This document shows, piece by piece, positions 45,701 to 61,546 of a stretch of 64,000 nt of DNA (position 1 is its first letter; each line of letters starts with the position of its first letter). The stretch is from contig OZ017747.1 of the NCBI GenBank assembly GCA_963969365.1, positions 2,728,001-2,792,000 of the forward strand, read 5' to 3'. Both the position numbers and the translations under genes were made by a program. The DNA comes from Asterochloris sp. CNOR1. Its lineage: Eukaryota > Chlorophyta > Trebouxiophyceae > Trebouxiales > Trebouxiaceae. The notes beneath the pieces were generated by a model. The model saw nothing but the letters and a program-made list of their open reading frames with translations. It was not told the origin of the DNA and ran no database searches.

Positions 45701-47484
45701 CTCAATCTGCCCCTCCAGGCTGATCTTCAAAACGTTGTACTCCTCACTGCTGCGATTGCGGATTTCCTCGCGTGCACTTTCGAATTCCTGGCGAGCCTCG
45801 TTCTCGGCATCTATGAACTGAGTCTACAGCAAGGGTTGAATGCAGTAAGCAAGGCTGGCAATGCAGCTGCACACCAAGGTACATTGCAATGGCGAGATAC
45901 TGAGGCTGCGGAAAGGGGCACCGCCGCATACTGCAAAGGAGCTGCCCAAGCAAGGTGGGCAGGCACTGCAAGTTTGTCACACTACCATCTTGCCCAAGTT
46001 GGGAGGCTGATTTCCAAGCATGTTATGCCCCAGAGGTGCAACAGACCAGCTGCCTGGAGCAGAGGCAAGCATTAGGTACTGTAGCCTGATGACATGAGGT
46101 TGGTCACCCAGAGCAGGGGTGCCATAATGCATTGTTGCTACAGATCCATACCTCCATGGCTGACATCATGTCGGTCATGTCCTTTTTCTGCTTGTTGTGA
46201 GCCCCAGTGAGCTCACTCTTTTCGCTGTCAAACTCATCCTCCAAGGCCTGCAGGCAGGGACTGGCCTGTTGGGGCGGACAGGCTGGTGTGCTTGCGGCGG
46301 CGCCTGCTCAACAAAAATGCTGTGAATGCAAGCTTGCAGGCCACGTGATGGCAAGCTTTGCGTGGTGCACTGCTGACAGCGACACCCTTTTGCAAGATGA
46401 GAGCTGCAACCGGCACATATTGGCCTACATTTCACAGCGTCAAGCGCCGCCCTTGCCTTCAGCTGGCCATCAAACTGCTGGCGAAGGCCGCGCATCCGTG
46501 CATACTGAAGGTCCAGCAGGCTGTCGATGATCTGGAGGTGCCCCCGCAGGGCAGTGCCGTACTGCTCCTCAGCATCCTCCAGGTCACGATCTAGCATCTG
46601 CAGTAGAACGGGAATGATCTGAGCAGATGACTCCGGCAGATGACTCCGGCTCTAGATGACTAGCAGGGCATGAGGCTAGGGGCAGGGAGGTCAGGGCAGT
46701 AGTCAGAGCTGGCATTAGGGCACAGACATCCTTCAGCAGCAATTGAGCTGGAGCAAGGAGCAGGAGCAGGCCTCTACCACTCCTAGCAAGCAGTGCACAG
46801 TCCCAGCCAGTCATCACCAGCCCTCAGCCTGGTGTGCCATGCAGCTGTGGGCCAGATGCACACACCAGAGCAGCCCTGGCTGACCTGGATGACTGCATCC
46901 TTGCGGTCCACCTCGCGCTCGTGGCTCTGCGCCAGAATCTCAATTTCCTCACGCAGCTCCTCCGTTTTGGCCATGCGCATGATGCGACGCCATTGGTTAT
47001 GAATTTTGATGCTGTTGACATGGGCATGTGCCTGCAGGAACAAGGCAGCAGTGGGCCCCAGTGTTGGTGAGTCCTGTTGCACTGCTCAGAGGCGCATGTG
47101 GGCATGCACATGCAGCGCCGTGCACAAGCCCAGCGTTGGGAACTGCTCTGATGCCCCCAAGCGTGCTCAAAAGTGCATTGTTGAGTGCCAGCTGCACTGG
47201 GGCTCAGCTGCATAAACGTGGACGCTTGGAGGCACAGCTGGACGTCCCTCACCTGCTCCCGCATCTGACGCTCCCGCAGACGCAGCCTGGCTGCCTCCTC
47301 ACGCCTTCGGGCGCCCTCCCTGGCAGCCAGGGCCTCTGCCTCCAAGCGAACAGCGCGCTCCTCCTCCGTCTCTGGCACTCTGTTGGCCTTGCCCTGTAGT
47401 GATTGCGGAAGACTTGTTTGGAATAGTGAGGCAAGCACAAGAGAGGCTGTGTGAACGCTGTATGCAAACCTTCTTGGGAGCCAT
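42702..47484 (-). CDS. DRC2: DRC2/CCDC65, nexin-dynein regulatory complex subunit 2
   Basis: About eleven exons on the minus strand, starting with a tiny first exon (47484-47470, MAPKK) and ending with a TAG at 42704-42702. Nearly all of it is charged coiled coil. Conserved DRC2 blocks are [114 protein letters not shown] and [19 protein letters not shown] followed by NPLLVVN. DRC2 is a core filament of the N-DRC that links outer doublets and controls dynein in motile flagella. Its presence implies that this alga makes, or recently made, a 9+2 flagellum, perhaps only in gametes or zoospores. A Ser/Gly-rich insertion (exon near 43850-44050) lies in the C-terminal third. Confidence 0.93.
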
Positions 47485-47705
47485 GGCCCTCTGCTGGAGC
47501 ACCAGGAAATGTGAGTTGAAAGAGGGCTTCCCTTGCCTACTGACCCCACCCTTGTTCCAGCTTCCTGACCAAAGTTGAGCTCGATGTAACCCGTGCGCTT
47601 GAAATCACTCGGTAACCTAATCCCTTGATCGTCACCGCCGGCGACAGCTTCTTGCAGCACAATCCAGAGCAGCTTTGGGAGTCGTGCCTGGAGGACGGGG
47701 ACAGC
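47485..47705. promoter_or_regulatory. Divergent promoter between DRC2 and RPS19
   Basis: 221 bases between oppositely read start codons must serve a constitutive ribosomal gene and a flagellar gene. A GTAACC/CCTTGTTCC-rich stretch is present, but no named element could be assigned. Confidence 0.45.
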
Positions 47706-48958
47706 ATGTCCAGGCCTCAGGGAGTGAGAGATGTGCCGGCTGAGGCTTTCATCAAGGCCTATGCTGCACACTTGAAAAGCAACGACAAGGTGGGCCCTCC
47801 TGTGCGCTCAGATCGTGACTAAGGCCCAAATAGGGGAGCTGTGCTGGCTTGACATGCCTAGTGGCAGCTTAGCAGCTTGCAGACGCACTAGGCTGATCAG
47901 CGGGTGGGACAGAGGGGCCTGAGAGGACGCCTGTGCACCATGCAGATCCAGCTGCCGACCTGGGTGGACATTGTCAAGACCGGTGCATACAAGGAGCTCC
48001 CGCCCTACGACCCAGACTGGTACTACATTCGCGCAGGTGAGGCATAAACGGACAGCCAGCTGCTCCCCATCAGGCAGCTTACCCAAATTCAGTGCAGTGC
48101 TCAGGCCAATCGCTCTTGACTTGCTGAAACCGTCTGGTCTCAGACTGCAAGGGCGCTATGGACTGCTGCTGCAATGCACTGACAGTTTCAAGCCCCGCTG
48201 CTGCAGCCTCCCTGGCAAGGAAGGTGTACATGAGGCAGGGGATGGGCATTGGCGCTTTCAGGAAGCATTATGGCGGCCGCAACAAGAGGAAGGGCGCAGT
48301 GCCTGAGCACTTCGCAAAGGCCAGTGGCGGCCTCATCAGGCACATGCTTATCCAGCTAGAGGAGCAGGTGCGACATGCAGGCACCTCAAAAGCTGGCTGC
48401 CAATGGAGGCAGTGGCAACAGCAGCGCATGGTTTCTTGTGGGAGGCTTGCCATTGCAGGCTCATTTGTGACAGGCTTTGCAGCAATAGGTGCCGCCTCAT
48501 GCTGACTGCCACAGTTACTGACATCAGGCACCTGCTGTGCCAGCTAGCATGCATGGCTTGCAAGCAGTGTTGAGTACTCTTTGCAGGGATGCATGCCTCA
48601 ATAGACTGAGCTGTGTGGTCCTGTAGCTTGCCCAGGCTGGATGCTTCCTGCTGCTGTCCTGAGGCAGATGTCGTTTTCTGCCAGCTGGAGTGTCCAGCAG
48701 CAGCTTGCTACTGTTTGCCAGGTGGCGGACTCTGCAGCAGTGCACTTGTGTAAGTGGGAAGGCCTTCTGCCGAGGATGTGCCGCTGCCTTTCATTGACAA
48801 CCTTTGGCTGCTGCCTGCAGGGTCTGGTTGAGAAGCACAGTGGCCCCAAGGGCGGCCGCAAGATCACAGCAGCAGGTCAGCGGGATCTCGACCTTATTGC
48901 TGGAAGCGTTGCAACTGACAGCCAAGAAGTCGAGGATGAGGAGGTGGATGAGGACTGA
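47706..48958 (+). CDS. RPS19: 40S ribosomal protein S19 (eS19)
   Basis: Four exons: 47706-47789, 47946-48036, 48207-48367, 48821-48958. They total 474 bases, or 157 residues, close to the usual 145-155. Conserved parts are [20 protein letters not shown], the exon-2 block [20 protein letters not shown] (across the junction), [36 protein letters not shown] and [20 protein letters not shown]. An acidic C-terminal tail ends the protein. eS19 is part of the 40S head and is needed for late 18S rRNA maturation. All introns are GT-AG and all phases match. Confidence 0.97.
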
Positions 48959-49121
48959 GCAGTGCTGCACCCCAAGCTGCGCCTGTGTCACTGATCTAGT
49001 TAAAGAATGCAGATCTGCGTTGGCCACATTCCCTCTGTAGAGCTCTAATCAAGCTCAGTGGAATTCATGTGCCATGTGAAATTTAACAAAATTGAAACTA
49101 TTCTGTTCGACATCATCTAGT

Positions 49122-52100
49122 ATGGCAAGAAGTCGCAGCAGAAGCAGGGAGCGTTACAGCAGGCACAGTCGGGATGGCAGACATCGCAGCAGAGATCATG
49201 AAAGGCAATGCTCATGAAATCAATCATGTGCAGTGGCAACAGCATCAACATCAACCTGTGCTGCAGGAACCAAACAAGGGAACCCAGCAGCAGGAAAAGG
49301 AGCCCTGAAAATACTGTCGACAGTGAGGCAGAGAGGAAACGGCAGCGCCTGGCAAAGCTGGCCGCCTGGAAGCAGCAGAAGGATGACAGAGGTCAAAAAA
49401 ACTCATCTCAACAGCAAGACTCAGAGCCGAGACCTCAATCAGAGGCAAAACAGGAAGCCTGGTGGGTTTGGCACACTGGCCTAGCCACAAGGGACTTTAC
49501 AGCTGAGGACGACCCATGATCGCAGCAACACTGCTTGGTGTGGTTGATGCAGGATGCCTTGGGAGGACCCAGCCACGGCCTTCAAGCCTCCTGCACAGCC
49601 TGCTGGGCCAATCCTGCCGCCTGAGATTGCCGCTCTGAAGGCAAAAGCAGCGGCAGAGGAGCTGGAGGCTGTGGCAGCACAGGCGGCCGCAAAGGTACGA
49701 AAGCTATGCAGCGGCCAGTCGAGTTTGTCCATCGGCCGTCACGGCCAGGGTGAGGCTGCCCTCCAGAACACATGCTTGACTTCCAGTAAGTGGCAGACCA
49801 GGACTGGCACGCCCCCGCGATCAATGCTGCGTGCAGGCATCGTCAGCACTGCAAGCCCTGCCATTTCATGTGTATCACGCAGGCGGATGTGTCTACAGAT
49901 CCCAGTGATGCTGTAGTTACCTCCAGATGCCAGGCTTTTGCCATGTCATGGAGCCGCCCTGTGGAACATGTGCAGTGTAGTCCTGAGGGCAGTCCTGAGG
50001 AGAGGCCACCAGCAAGCTGCCACAGTCTGGCATGGCAAGCATACTTGTCACCCCCCAGACTGGTTGATCTGTTGTGCTGCAGGACGATGATGAGGACCCT
50101 CTGGATGCCTTCATGGCCGAGCAAATCAATCCAGAGGTGGCAGCAGCAGAGAAGGCAGAGGCAGAGGCACGGGAGAGGCGACGAGTGGAGCAGGCCAAGC
50201 AGATCGCCGTGAGCAACCTTGGCCTTGGGAGGCTGCGACAATCTTGGACTGCTTGCGCCTGTGGCCTCCAGGCAGTCTCCAGATGCAAGCCAGAGCGGTT
50301 GCAAGATGCAAGCAGGGCCACCCTGTGACTGACAGCGGCTGCAGCGTTTTGGTGGTGGCTGGCCTCGGGGGCATCACTTGCTGGGCTGCGGACTGAGCAG
50401 CCCTCAACACTGCTGTCATTGCTGAATTCGATGTGTGCTGCCAGCAGGCTTCAGCAGCTGTGTTTGCGGTGGCTGCTGCCAGCCAGGTAGGATCAAGAAA
50501 TTGCGTGTGTAGCCCGCTCATGCCTTGCTGCAGAAGGGTCAAGGTCACGCCCAAAGCAAACATGCTCAAGGATGGCACGTCACAGGATGTGAGTGTGCCA
50601 CTTGGTCCATGCGCTGCTGCAGGCCGGCACAGCCATGCTCAGCAGCCAAGAGGTCAAGCCCTGTTGCAGGATGCCACAGCCATGCCCACATCAACACCCA
50701 TGGCGAGGGCCAACCCATGCCCTGATGCAGGAGGGCAAGGCCATGCCCAAGCTGGACGACATCCTGAAGGATAATGAGGAGGAGGAGGAGGTGCCAGACG
50801 TGGAAATCAAGATCCCGGCAAACAAGGTCAAGTACATGGTGGGCCAGGGAGGCGAGAAGATCAAGTGGATTCAGCGCAAGTCCAAGGCGCGGGTGCAGGT
50901 CAGCCCCAGGCTGGGCGCACTGACTGCTTGGGCGGTGGCGTGCTCTGACAGGCAGGGCACGGTTGGGGCAGGCGGCAGCATGGATGCCACCTGAACCATG
51001 ACCGCCGGGGCGGCATGCTTGCCTTCATGCATCAGAGATGCCTCTGTCTAGCAGTGTGGTGCAGCACTCTGGAGCCGGGGAGCCATCTGCTTGGTTTGCA
51101 TATAATACCAGGCTGATGCTGTCCCTCGTGTTGCAAGATGCCTTCTGCCTCGCCGATCCACCAGGACCACTGCAGAACCTGACCCCTCTGGCTGCCTGCT
51201 GCCTGGCACAGGTCAGGAAGGCTGATGAGGAGCTGACAGTGGCCTTCGGCAGCGGGCCCCAGCTGCAGGCACCTCCCCCGGCGCCCAGCGCAGACGGACA
51301 GCCGAAGATGGTCACAGTCATGCTGTTTGGGAATGCAAACGAGTGTGAGAAGGCCCAGCGCCTGATTGAGGAGGCTGTGGACAACAAGGAGCAGAAGGCC
51401 AAGCAGCGGCAGAAGGTGAGCTGACCTTGTGACTGCTGTCAGTTAGACATGGAACTGATTGGGATGTTGGCATGGTGGCATTTATATATGCTTTGTTGGG
51501 CTGAGCTGGTGTGCAACATGAGAGGGCCCATCAGTGGGGAAGAGCGGTAGGTGGACTCCTGGTCTGGCTGCACTGCAGTGATGCATGACATAGGTGAGCA
51601 CAGGAGCAGGAGTGTGAGGTGCGACTTTGGAGTGGAGGCAGCTGCCTGGCCTCTGCTGCAGGGTAGCATGCAGGAGGCCACTGCTGCGAGCTATGCCGAA
51701 ACAGCAGCACCTCCTGGCCTGAGGAGGATGTCATGCAGCCCTGTGAGCAGTGCCTGCACGTGGTGGCCTGACCTGCATCCAAACAGTCCGTGACCAGGGC
51801 CAAGCTGTGACGGTTGGTCCTGTTCCTGCAGGAGTATGACAAGAAGCGGGAGACCAAGAACCGCGAGAGGCAGCTGTACCACCTGCGCCACTCCAACGAC
51901 TATGACATGCTGGAGCTGCCCATGGGGGCCAGCAAGGTGAGCCCGCCTGCTGTAATGTACAGCAATTTCCTGAGCCAGAATAACCCTGAACTGGCCCCTC
52001 CCAGTCAGCACAGCTCAAAGCTCATGGCTTCGAGCGGTCCCATGCCAGGCAGCCTGCAGCTGGCTCCATGCACATCACAGCTTTGCTCCTGACAGGGCGT

Positions 52101-52604
52101 GGGCTACGTCTGCTGCCAGTTCCATGCTGGGAGCTGGGCGTCAGCTGGACATGCCAACACTCCTTCGCAAGCCAGGCAGCTGACCTGCAAATTACCTGCT
52201 TATCTGCATCGAGGAGCCAGGGCTGCCAAATTGCAGCACAGCGTGCCCTGCTGCCTGCCTGCTGGCGGGTGGTGCTGCTGGCCATGTGTCCTCACCGATG
52301 TTGTGGCTGGCTTGCCATGATGCACGGTCGAAGCCCGGCAAATTACGTGAGGGGGCCGGCTGGACTTGCTGCAGCAGCATCCTGCTAAGACTCTCTGATC
52401 AGTGTGTGCTCTTCGCAGGCGGACGTCAAGCGAGCATATAAGAATCTGGCCAAGAAGTGGCATCCAGACAAGCACCCCCACAACCAGGAAGAGGCCAAGC
52501 AAAAGTTTCAGGCCATTTCTCAGGCCTTTGAGAGTCTCATGAGCACCGATGAGGAGGCTAGAATTGAGGCTATTGCCGCAGCAAATGCTGCGGCAAAGAT
52601 GTAG
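49122..52604 (+). CDS. KH-domain and J-domain protein with RS-like N-terminus, probably RNA-processing
   Basis: Exons resolved: 49122-49204, 49267-49461, 49553-49694, 50083-50208, then a poorly resolved stretch to 50730, and 50731-50898, 51212-51415, 51832-51936, 52419-52604. The N-terminus is an Arg/Ser run (MARSRSRSRERYSRHSRDG). It is followed by charged helices with DEDPLDAFMAEQINPEV, similar to splicing helicase DDX46/Prp5 N-termini, then a KH domain with IPANKVKYMVGQGGEKIKWI (GxxG loop GQGG) and a C-terminal J-domain (ADVKRAYKNLAKKWHPDKHP, with the HPD motif). KH domains bind single-stranded RNA and J-domains stimulate Hsp70. The pairing suggests a chaperone acting on RNPs, perhaps the spliceosome. 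Intron 1 has a GC donor (49205). The region 50209-50730 may hold one or two further small exons. Confidence 0.83.
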
Positions 52605-52711
52605 ATATCAGACACAGTTGCCAGCTAATTTACTGATTTTCTATAACATACCAATCTACACTCATGAAGCACACTGTTCCTGGTGACACTCTGTGCTGGC
52701 CCCTTGCAGCA

Positions 52712-54659
<1,948 letters not shown>

Positions 54660-54847
54660 TCAAGTTGTCGGTGGGTCCCTGCCCCAGATCGCTGGTGACT
54701 GTGGTTGTAGTTTACTGTTCCAGAAGTGTGTGCAGTGAAGATGGCAAACAGATGACGGGCCAGCGATTTAGAGGTCGCCACAGCTATCTCACATGCAGTT
54801 GACTGTAAGGTTGACCCTCCTGCATCCGGCTTCCTTGAGGATTGTGC

Positions 54848-55894
<1,047 letters not shown>

Positions 55895-55934
55895 TAGGTT
55901 GGGTTGACAGAGTTGTCAAATCCGGCCGCTGGCC
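55895..55934. promoter_or_regulatory. 40-bp head-to-head gap between TRAPPC3 and the RWP-RK gene
   Basis: The two start codons face away from each other with only 40 bases between them. Transcript leaders must overlap, start inside the gap, or include unseen upstream exons. The gap contains cagagttgtcaaatccgg and little else. Confidence 0.5.
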
Positions 55935-58900
55935 ATGCAGCTGGGCTCGCAGCCTTCCCAAGTGCAGAAGAGGCTGTCTGAGGCGGTGGCCTCCTTCACT
56001 CAGCGTTGGCAGTTATGTCAAGCGGCCGGCCCTTCTCCGGGATGCCTGTGCCAGATCTGGCTGCCCCAGATAGGAACAGACGGCTCCACGAGCTTGTATA
56101 CCCAGGCAAGAGTTTTGCAGGGCTGGTCCCGAGATGCTGGCGCGGCTCCCCGCGCAATGGGCATGAGATGCCTTTCCCGGCATCTGCGACACCGTCTGCA
56201 CATAAGGCAGAAGCCTCATGATCAAGCCAAGCCACAATGTGTTGCAGCTGCATTGCCTGTGGCATGGGAGATGGCATGCTAACGGTCCCACATGGGGAGC
56301 AGGTCTCAGATCAGCCCTCGCATGCCGCTACCTGAGTAACTCTCACCCGCATCAAGCTTGACTGTGCAACCTGCAGGGCCTTCCTTTCTCAGTTTCAGGA
56401 GTGCGGGATTTGCTAGCTCTTTTCCGCTGCACCTCATGCAGATACAAATTCAGCACCGATGTCACAAAGCCCTGCAAAATGGTGAGAGGCCTGATCTGCA
56501 TGCATGCGCCCCAGGTCTTGTGCACGATCTGCATGCTGCGCCCCAGATGCCTGTGCATACCTGCTGCTGCACCTGTGCTGCCAAATGCAGCAGCGCTGGA
56601 CCCATGTGAGCTGACCGCCTCTGCTGCCATAGGGTGCCATAGGCAGAGTCTATTGTTCTGGGGAGCCTGAGATGTCCCATAACGTCCAGACATATGATGC
56701 CCAGCGGTATCTGCGAGTGGCCGAGGCCAAGCGCTGCCGCGTGCACAGCACCATCTTTATGCCGCTGTTCTCCAGCGTCGAGCGAGCGCAGCCTTTTGGG
56801 GTTGTGGAGGTGGTGCTGTGTGAGGCAGACGTCCTCTTCCCTGCCCTGGTGGACCTCCTGCAGACAGCGCTCCAGGTAAGTGCAGGTTGTTAGTATTGAC
56901 CTGCGCACAATGATTTGGGCACACTCGCTTGCCCCACTCACGCTGATGTGCACCAAAGGCTGAAAGCTGGATTTTGGCTTGCCTACTTTGTCATTATGAC
57001 TCCCACGGCTATGCCTGCATGCACCTGCACACACAGGCCTCAGACTCAACTCCTCTTGTGAGTGTGGCGCCCTGCACCACTTTGCAAGTGCAGGTGAGCA
57101 GCCCAACAGCTGTCCACATGCCCTGCCTTGTCTGGTGCAGGAGGTGCAGCTGTACACTGCGGTGGCTGAGGACCACACGATGGCCCTAGGGTTGCGCCAG
57201 TGGCCAGCTGCGGAGCCAACTGCCTCAGGAATTGAGTCAGCCTCCCTGAAGAAGCCCCTGGAGGGGGTTGAGTGCCAGTCAGGGCAGCAGGTGACCCACT
57301 GCAGCGCTGACAGCCTGCACTCGGGCACCAAGCGGCGCTGCCTGCACGGCGCAGGGTCAGCAGGGGCAGCAGGGGCTCAACCAAGCAGCCAGGAGCGGGC
57401 GCTGCCCCCTGGCGGGGGCAGCTCCGACACTGTCAAGGTGGAGGCTGCCCCAGCAGGCTCCGCTGGCGGCTCTGGAGAAGTGAGGGCTGCTGCTCCGGGG
57501 GGCCTGTGTGGTGCACCAGCTGCTGAGGGGCCTGCCTCTGCAGCAGGTGAGGCCCCTGCGGGCCCTCGAGTGCCCCTCCCAGTCGCGAGGGTGGAGTCAG
57601 CAGGTGCTGCTGGGCAGCAAAACGGACCCCAGTCGTCAACAGTGCGCGGAGCAGGGCCTGGGGTCCCCTGCACCCCCACATCGGCTCTGCAGGAGATCAC
57701 TGCAGACTCGGAGGAGGTTCCCGGCATGGGGCCTGAGACCAGCAGCAGGCAGCAGGGGGCCACGTCGGTGCAGGCAGGCCTCTCTTCGCCAGGCGCCAGT
57801 GGCGCACGCCCTCAGTCAGGTGAGGCCGTGCTACATGTGCCTGACTTCAGACCGAGGGAGCTTCATCTGATGCAGACCGGCGTGGTGCAAGCAGCCCGGT
57901 CACAAGGCCGCACCTCTGTCGTGAAAGTGGTGTTGACCCTGTCACTGCAAGCCACCAGCCTCCGCCGTGCATTGTGAAGTTGCACATTCAAGTCTCTGTT
58001 TCCAAGGACCCAATTCTGACAGTTGGCAACACCCACCAGGAGCCAAACTTGAAGCCTGTTGCCTACAGCTGCCAGGCAAAGGACCACAACTCCATGCGCC
58101 AGAGGGCTGCCTGCCTGGGCATCACCCAACCGGCTGATCAGCCTCAATGGGCGCCTGGTGCTGGACCCCTCACCCAGCCCTGACCCCTCAGAGGTCAAGG
58201 TGGAGCCCTCGCCAGGGTGTGTCTGTGTCCAGGGCTGCCTGTCCTGCCCGTCAGCAGAGTGTGCCTGCCCAGTGCAGTCCATGCTGCACCAGCCGCTCCG
58301 GAATGGGAGCATCTGCGTACTATGCAGAGCTGCTGCTGGCTGCTTCTAAACTGCCTGGCATGGCTATGCGCTGCATGTACTGGCAGCGTCTCTGTCTGAT
58401 TGCTGGAGGGCTGTCGACTCTGCAGTCCTGCGGCCTGCGACCAAGCCGACACAGGCAGCATGGGGTTGCTTCCATGCACTGGCCCTGACGCTGCCTTGGC
58501 GGGGGAGCTAACAGCAGCAAGCCTGCCTGGGTCTGCACCAATGGGTTCAGAGCAGTGGGCTCAGCCTGCGCCCTGTCTGCCTGCAGGAGAAGCACTGCCA
58601 GCCTCCCCCCAGGCGCCCTTGTCCAGGTCCCCCTGCTCACGCCCTTTGCGGCGCTGGCTCAGGGAGGCTTCTCGGGCCTGCACTCCCCTGCCAACTCGGG
58701 GCTGCACACCCCGCTCCAGGCCTCCCAGACAGCGATGGGGCCCAACCCTTTCGCAGACACTCAGGAGCCGCAGACCCTCTTTGTGGCCACCAGCCCCATG
58801 AGGGGCCACGAGGTCGCGAGAGGCAGCCTGGAGGGCAGCAGGAGCGTGGAAGCCTCAGATGGCATGGACTTGCAGCCCCTCTCGCGCCCCCGTCGCTCCT

Positions 58901-61185
58901 GCCGGTCAGCCTCTCGGTGCGCCTGCTTGCACCCTTCCTGCACAATGGCTGCTGAATGTGAGCTTGCCTTCCACGCCGCCGCCATGCCTGGCACCCCACC
59001 CGCAGCGTGCTAAATCGGGTCCACGCTGCCTGGTCAGCAAGTACAGTGCTGGCTGCAAAGGCAGGCGCCATGATGCTGAACGGCCTGCCTAGCTTGGGTG
59101 TCCTGTACTCTTCACAGGCAGCAGCAGAGACTTCCCCCTGGTACTGAAGGTGGTGACTGCAGGCAGCAGCAGAAGTATGTGTGCGATGAGACTGAAGGGG
59201 AGGATGACCTGCTGAGCGAGGGGGGCGGGCGCACTGCGGCCGGGGCCCTGCTGCCCTCCAACAACCGCAAGGAGGGTGGGGCAGGGAAGCGTCTGTCTCT
59301 GGAGGATCTGCAGGTGCGCTGCATGGGCATCAGGGCGCACTGGCATGATGCCAGTGCCTGTGGCTGCTGGGTTCCCATATGCAGCTCTGCTGGATTGCTG
59401 TTCATGCTTCATGGCGCCGCCCAGATTCTCTTGGGCACAGGGTAGAGCTGGCCCTGCAGCGCTGTCTATGCGGCGCATTGGGCCTGCCTGCGTCTGGTTG
59501 CACCATTTGGCCGGCCACAACGTACCTATGCTGCGCAGTCTGCCAGCCTGCATCTGCATGTGGCGGCTTATCTGAAAGGGGAGTTCGTGCACCAGACAGT
59601 CTATTGGCTGGCCTGTCTTGCTGACCTACCAACCTCACCTTGCCCTGCAGACGCAGTTCGGGGTGGGCCTGCGCGACGCGGCTGCCAACCTGCGCATCTG
59701 CCCAACCACATTGAAGCGTGCCTGCCGCCGCCACGGCATCACTCGCTGGCCTCGGCGCCAGATGGGAAGGGGGCTGTTTGGGCCAGGGGAGGGCACTGCG
59801 GACAGGGACGTGATCAGCTCGGGGGCTGATGGGCAGTCATCTCGGGAACCAAGCCTCCCGAGCACAACAGGCGAGGGTGTGTTGTACAACCACGTATCGA
59901 CCGCGGGCCCTGCCCATGGTTGTGCTGGCGCTTCTGCAGGCTCTGCTGGGTGCTTCTGCAGACTTCTGGCAGTTTTCCCTTGCAAGTGGCTTCCCCCGGC
60001 AGCAATGGACAGGTCCTGCCGGGACTGTCTCTGAGCTGCTACAGGCTTGTTTGGTGACCTGCCTGAGACCACCTGAGGTCAGAGTCAGCCATCCCGGCAG
60101 ATCTGCTGAGAGCAGCAGGGGCTCTCAGTGCAGACTGCCCATGCAAGGTTTGGGCCTTACACGAGAAGCACAATTGGCTGGGGGCAGTGCATCCGGCAAC
60201 AGTTGCGTCTGAGACAGCACATCTGACCAAGGTCTGTGGCCTGCTGCAGAGGTGTTCCCCTCCACGGAGCAGCGCCTGGAGCTCGAATCCTTGCCCCAGC
60301 TACTGGGGCAGGCCCTCATGCGCTCCAGCAGCACCCCCCAGGGGGCCTCTCAGCTGCAGCATAGGGGGCAGATGCAGGATGCGCATGGCAGCTGGCACGG
60401 GCGGCAACTGGGAGCGCCCTGGCAGCTGGTGGGCCCTCTCTCTGCATGCCTGATCATGTGCGCCTACTGTGTCTGTGGGAATGTACCCACTCCCCAGCTG
60501 GTCTGCGTGGAGGCTGGGCCTCCGGCACAGGGCCTGCTGTTGACAGCATCTCCTGGCAGCATCGCCTGCCATTGACAGGGCCATGGTGGGGCTGAGCTTG
60601 GCCTTGCATTCTTGTGTGCTTCCACAGCTGGGTTGGGCTTGGCTCGCCAGTCCACAAGAGGGGTCGTGTTGCAGCGCAAGCCTGGGGCTGGAGCACCGTG
60701 CTGTCTGTGCGCTGCAGGACACTGCATCCATGCAGACCCTGGATGGGTTCGGGAGCTCCCTGGGCGATGTCAACAACCTCAGCATATCTTCGCGTCCTAC
60801 CTCCATTAGCCTGGAAATGGCCCACGATTCTGGCCTGGGCAGCGGCATGGCAGCCAGCATGACTGCAAATGGCGGCAGCGCATCTGTGCTGCAGCAGCAG
60901 CAGCAGCAGGCGCAGGTCAATCACCTGCTGCTGCAGCATAGCAAGTTGCAGAATGGCGGGCAGTTTGCACTGGACCAGGGTGCCTTTTCATGGCCAGCCA
61001 TGAACTTTGGAGGCAGTCTGATCCAGCCCAAGGCGCTGCCTGCATCCCCTACCCCGGGGGACTGCCCTCTGCTACAGCAGGTTATGTTGAGTGACAGAAA
61101 CCACACTCCACTGGACAACAGCTTGGACCTGCTTGGCGACTGCAATACCAAGCAAGGCTTGGTCGAACTCCCTTTCCTATTCTGA
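55935..61185 (+). CDS. NLP/NIT2-like RWP-RK transcription factor
   Basis: A multi-exon gene. Exon 1 (55935-56105) and exon 2 (56377-56481) carry the NLP N-terminal region (CLCQIWLPQIG, LPFSVSGVRDLLALFRC). Exon 3 (to 56875) has the GAF-like block AQRYLRVAEAKRCRVHSTIF followed by FGVVEVVLCEADVLFPALVD. The exons from about 57140 to 59310 are long and low-complexity (Ala/Pro/Gln/Ser), ending GKRLSLEDLQ. The DNA-binding RWP-RK domain is at about 59650-59770 (FGVGLRDAAANLRICPTTLK, RRHGITRWPRRQ). The C-terminal exon (60719-61185) has a polyglutamine run. NLP factors, and NIT2 in Chlamydomonas, activate nitrate assimilation genes. The hallmark RWPxRK reads RWPRRQ, with Gln for the last Lys. No PB1 domain was seen. 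Intron 1 has a GC donor (56106). Confidence 0.87.
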
Positions 61186-61546
61186 GGCAGCCCAGCTATT
61201 GTACAAGAACCAAGTCTGTTGGTATCTCTGTCAGGCACCTCTGTCAGGCGTGAGCCCCTCAAACATGAGCCTTTCGCAGAGAGGTAGATGTACTTAGTGG
61301 CCGCGGAAGACCTTGTGCAGCACAGCAACCCCCCCTAGACCTGTCGTTCTTCAAAAAATGTGTTGAGCTAGCGTTCGGACCTTCTGGTCAAACATTATTT
61401 ATGGTTGTTGCTTTTTGCTCTGTAGTTTGGGAGATAGCTTCCGTTCATTGCTTGCACAGATATTCTCAAGTCAATCCAGCTTGTCAGCATTCACAAGACT
61501 TGTTCGGTCAGCCTGAGCTGCCTCTCAAACTCCATATGTATTCTGA
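61186..61546. other. Convergent intergenic region
   Basis: 361 bases between the RWP-RK gene stop and the Rieske oxygenase stop. The region is AT-richer than its surroundings and has no conserved frame. It is expected to contain both 3' UTRs. Confidence 0.4.
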
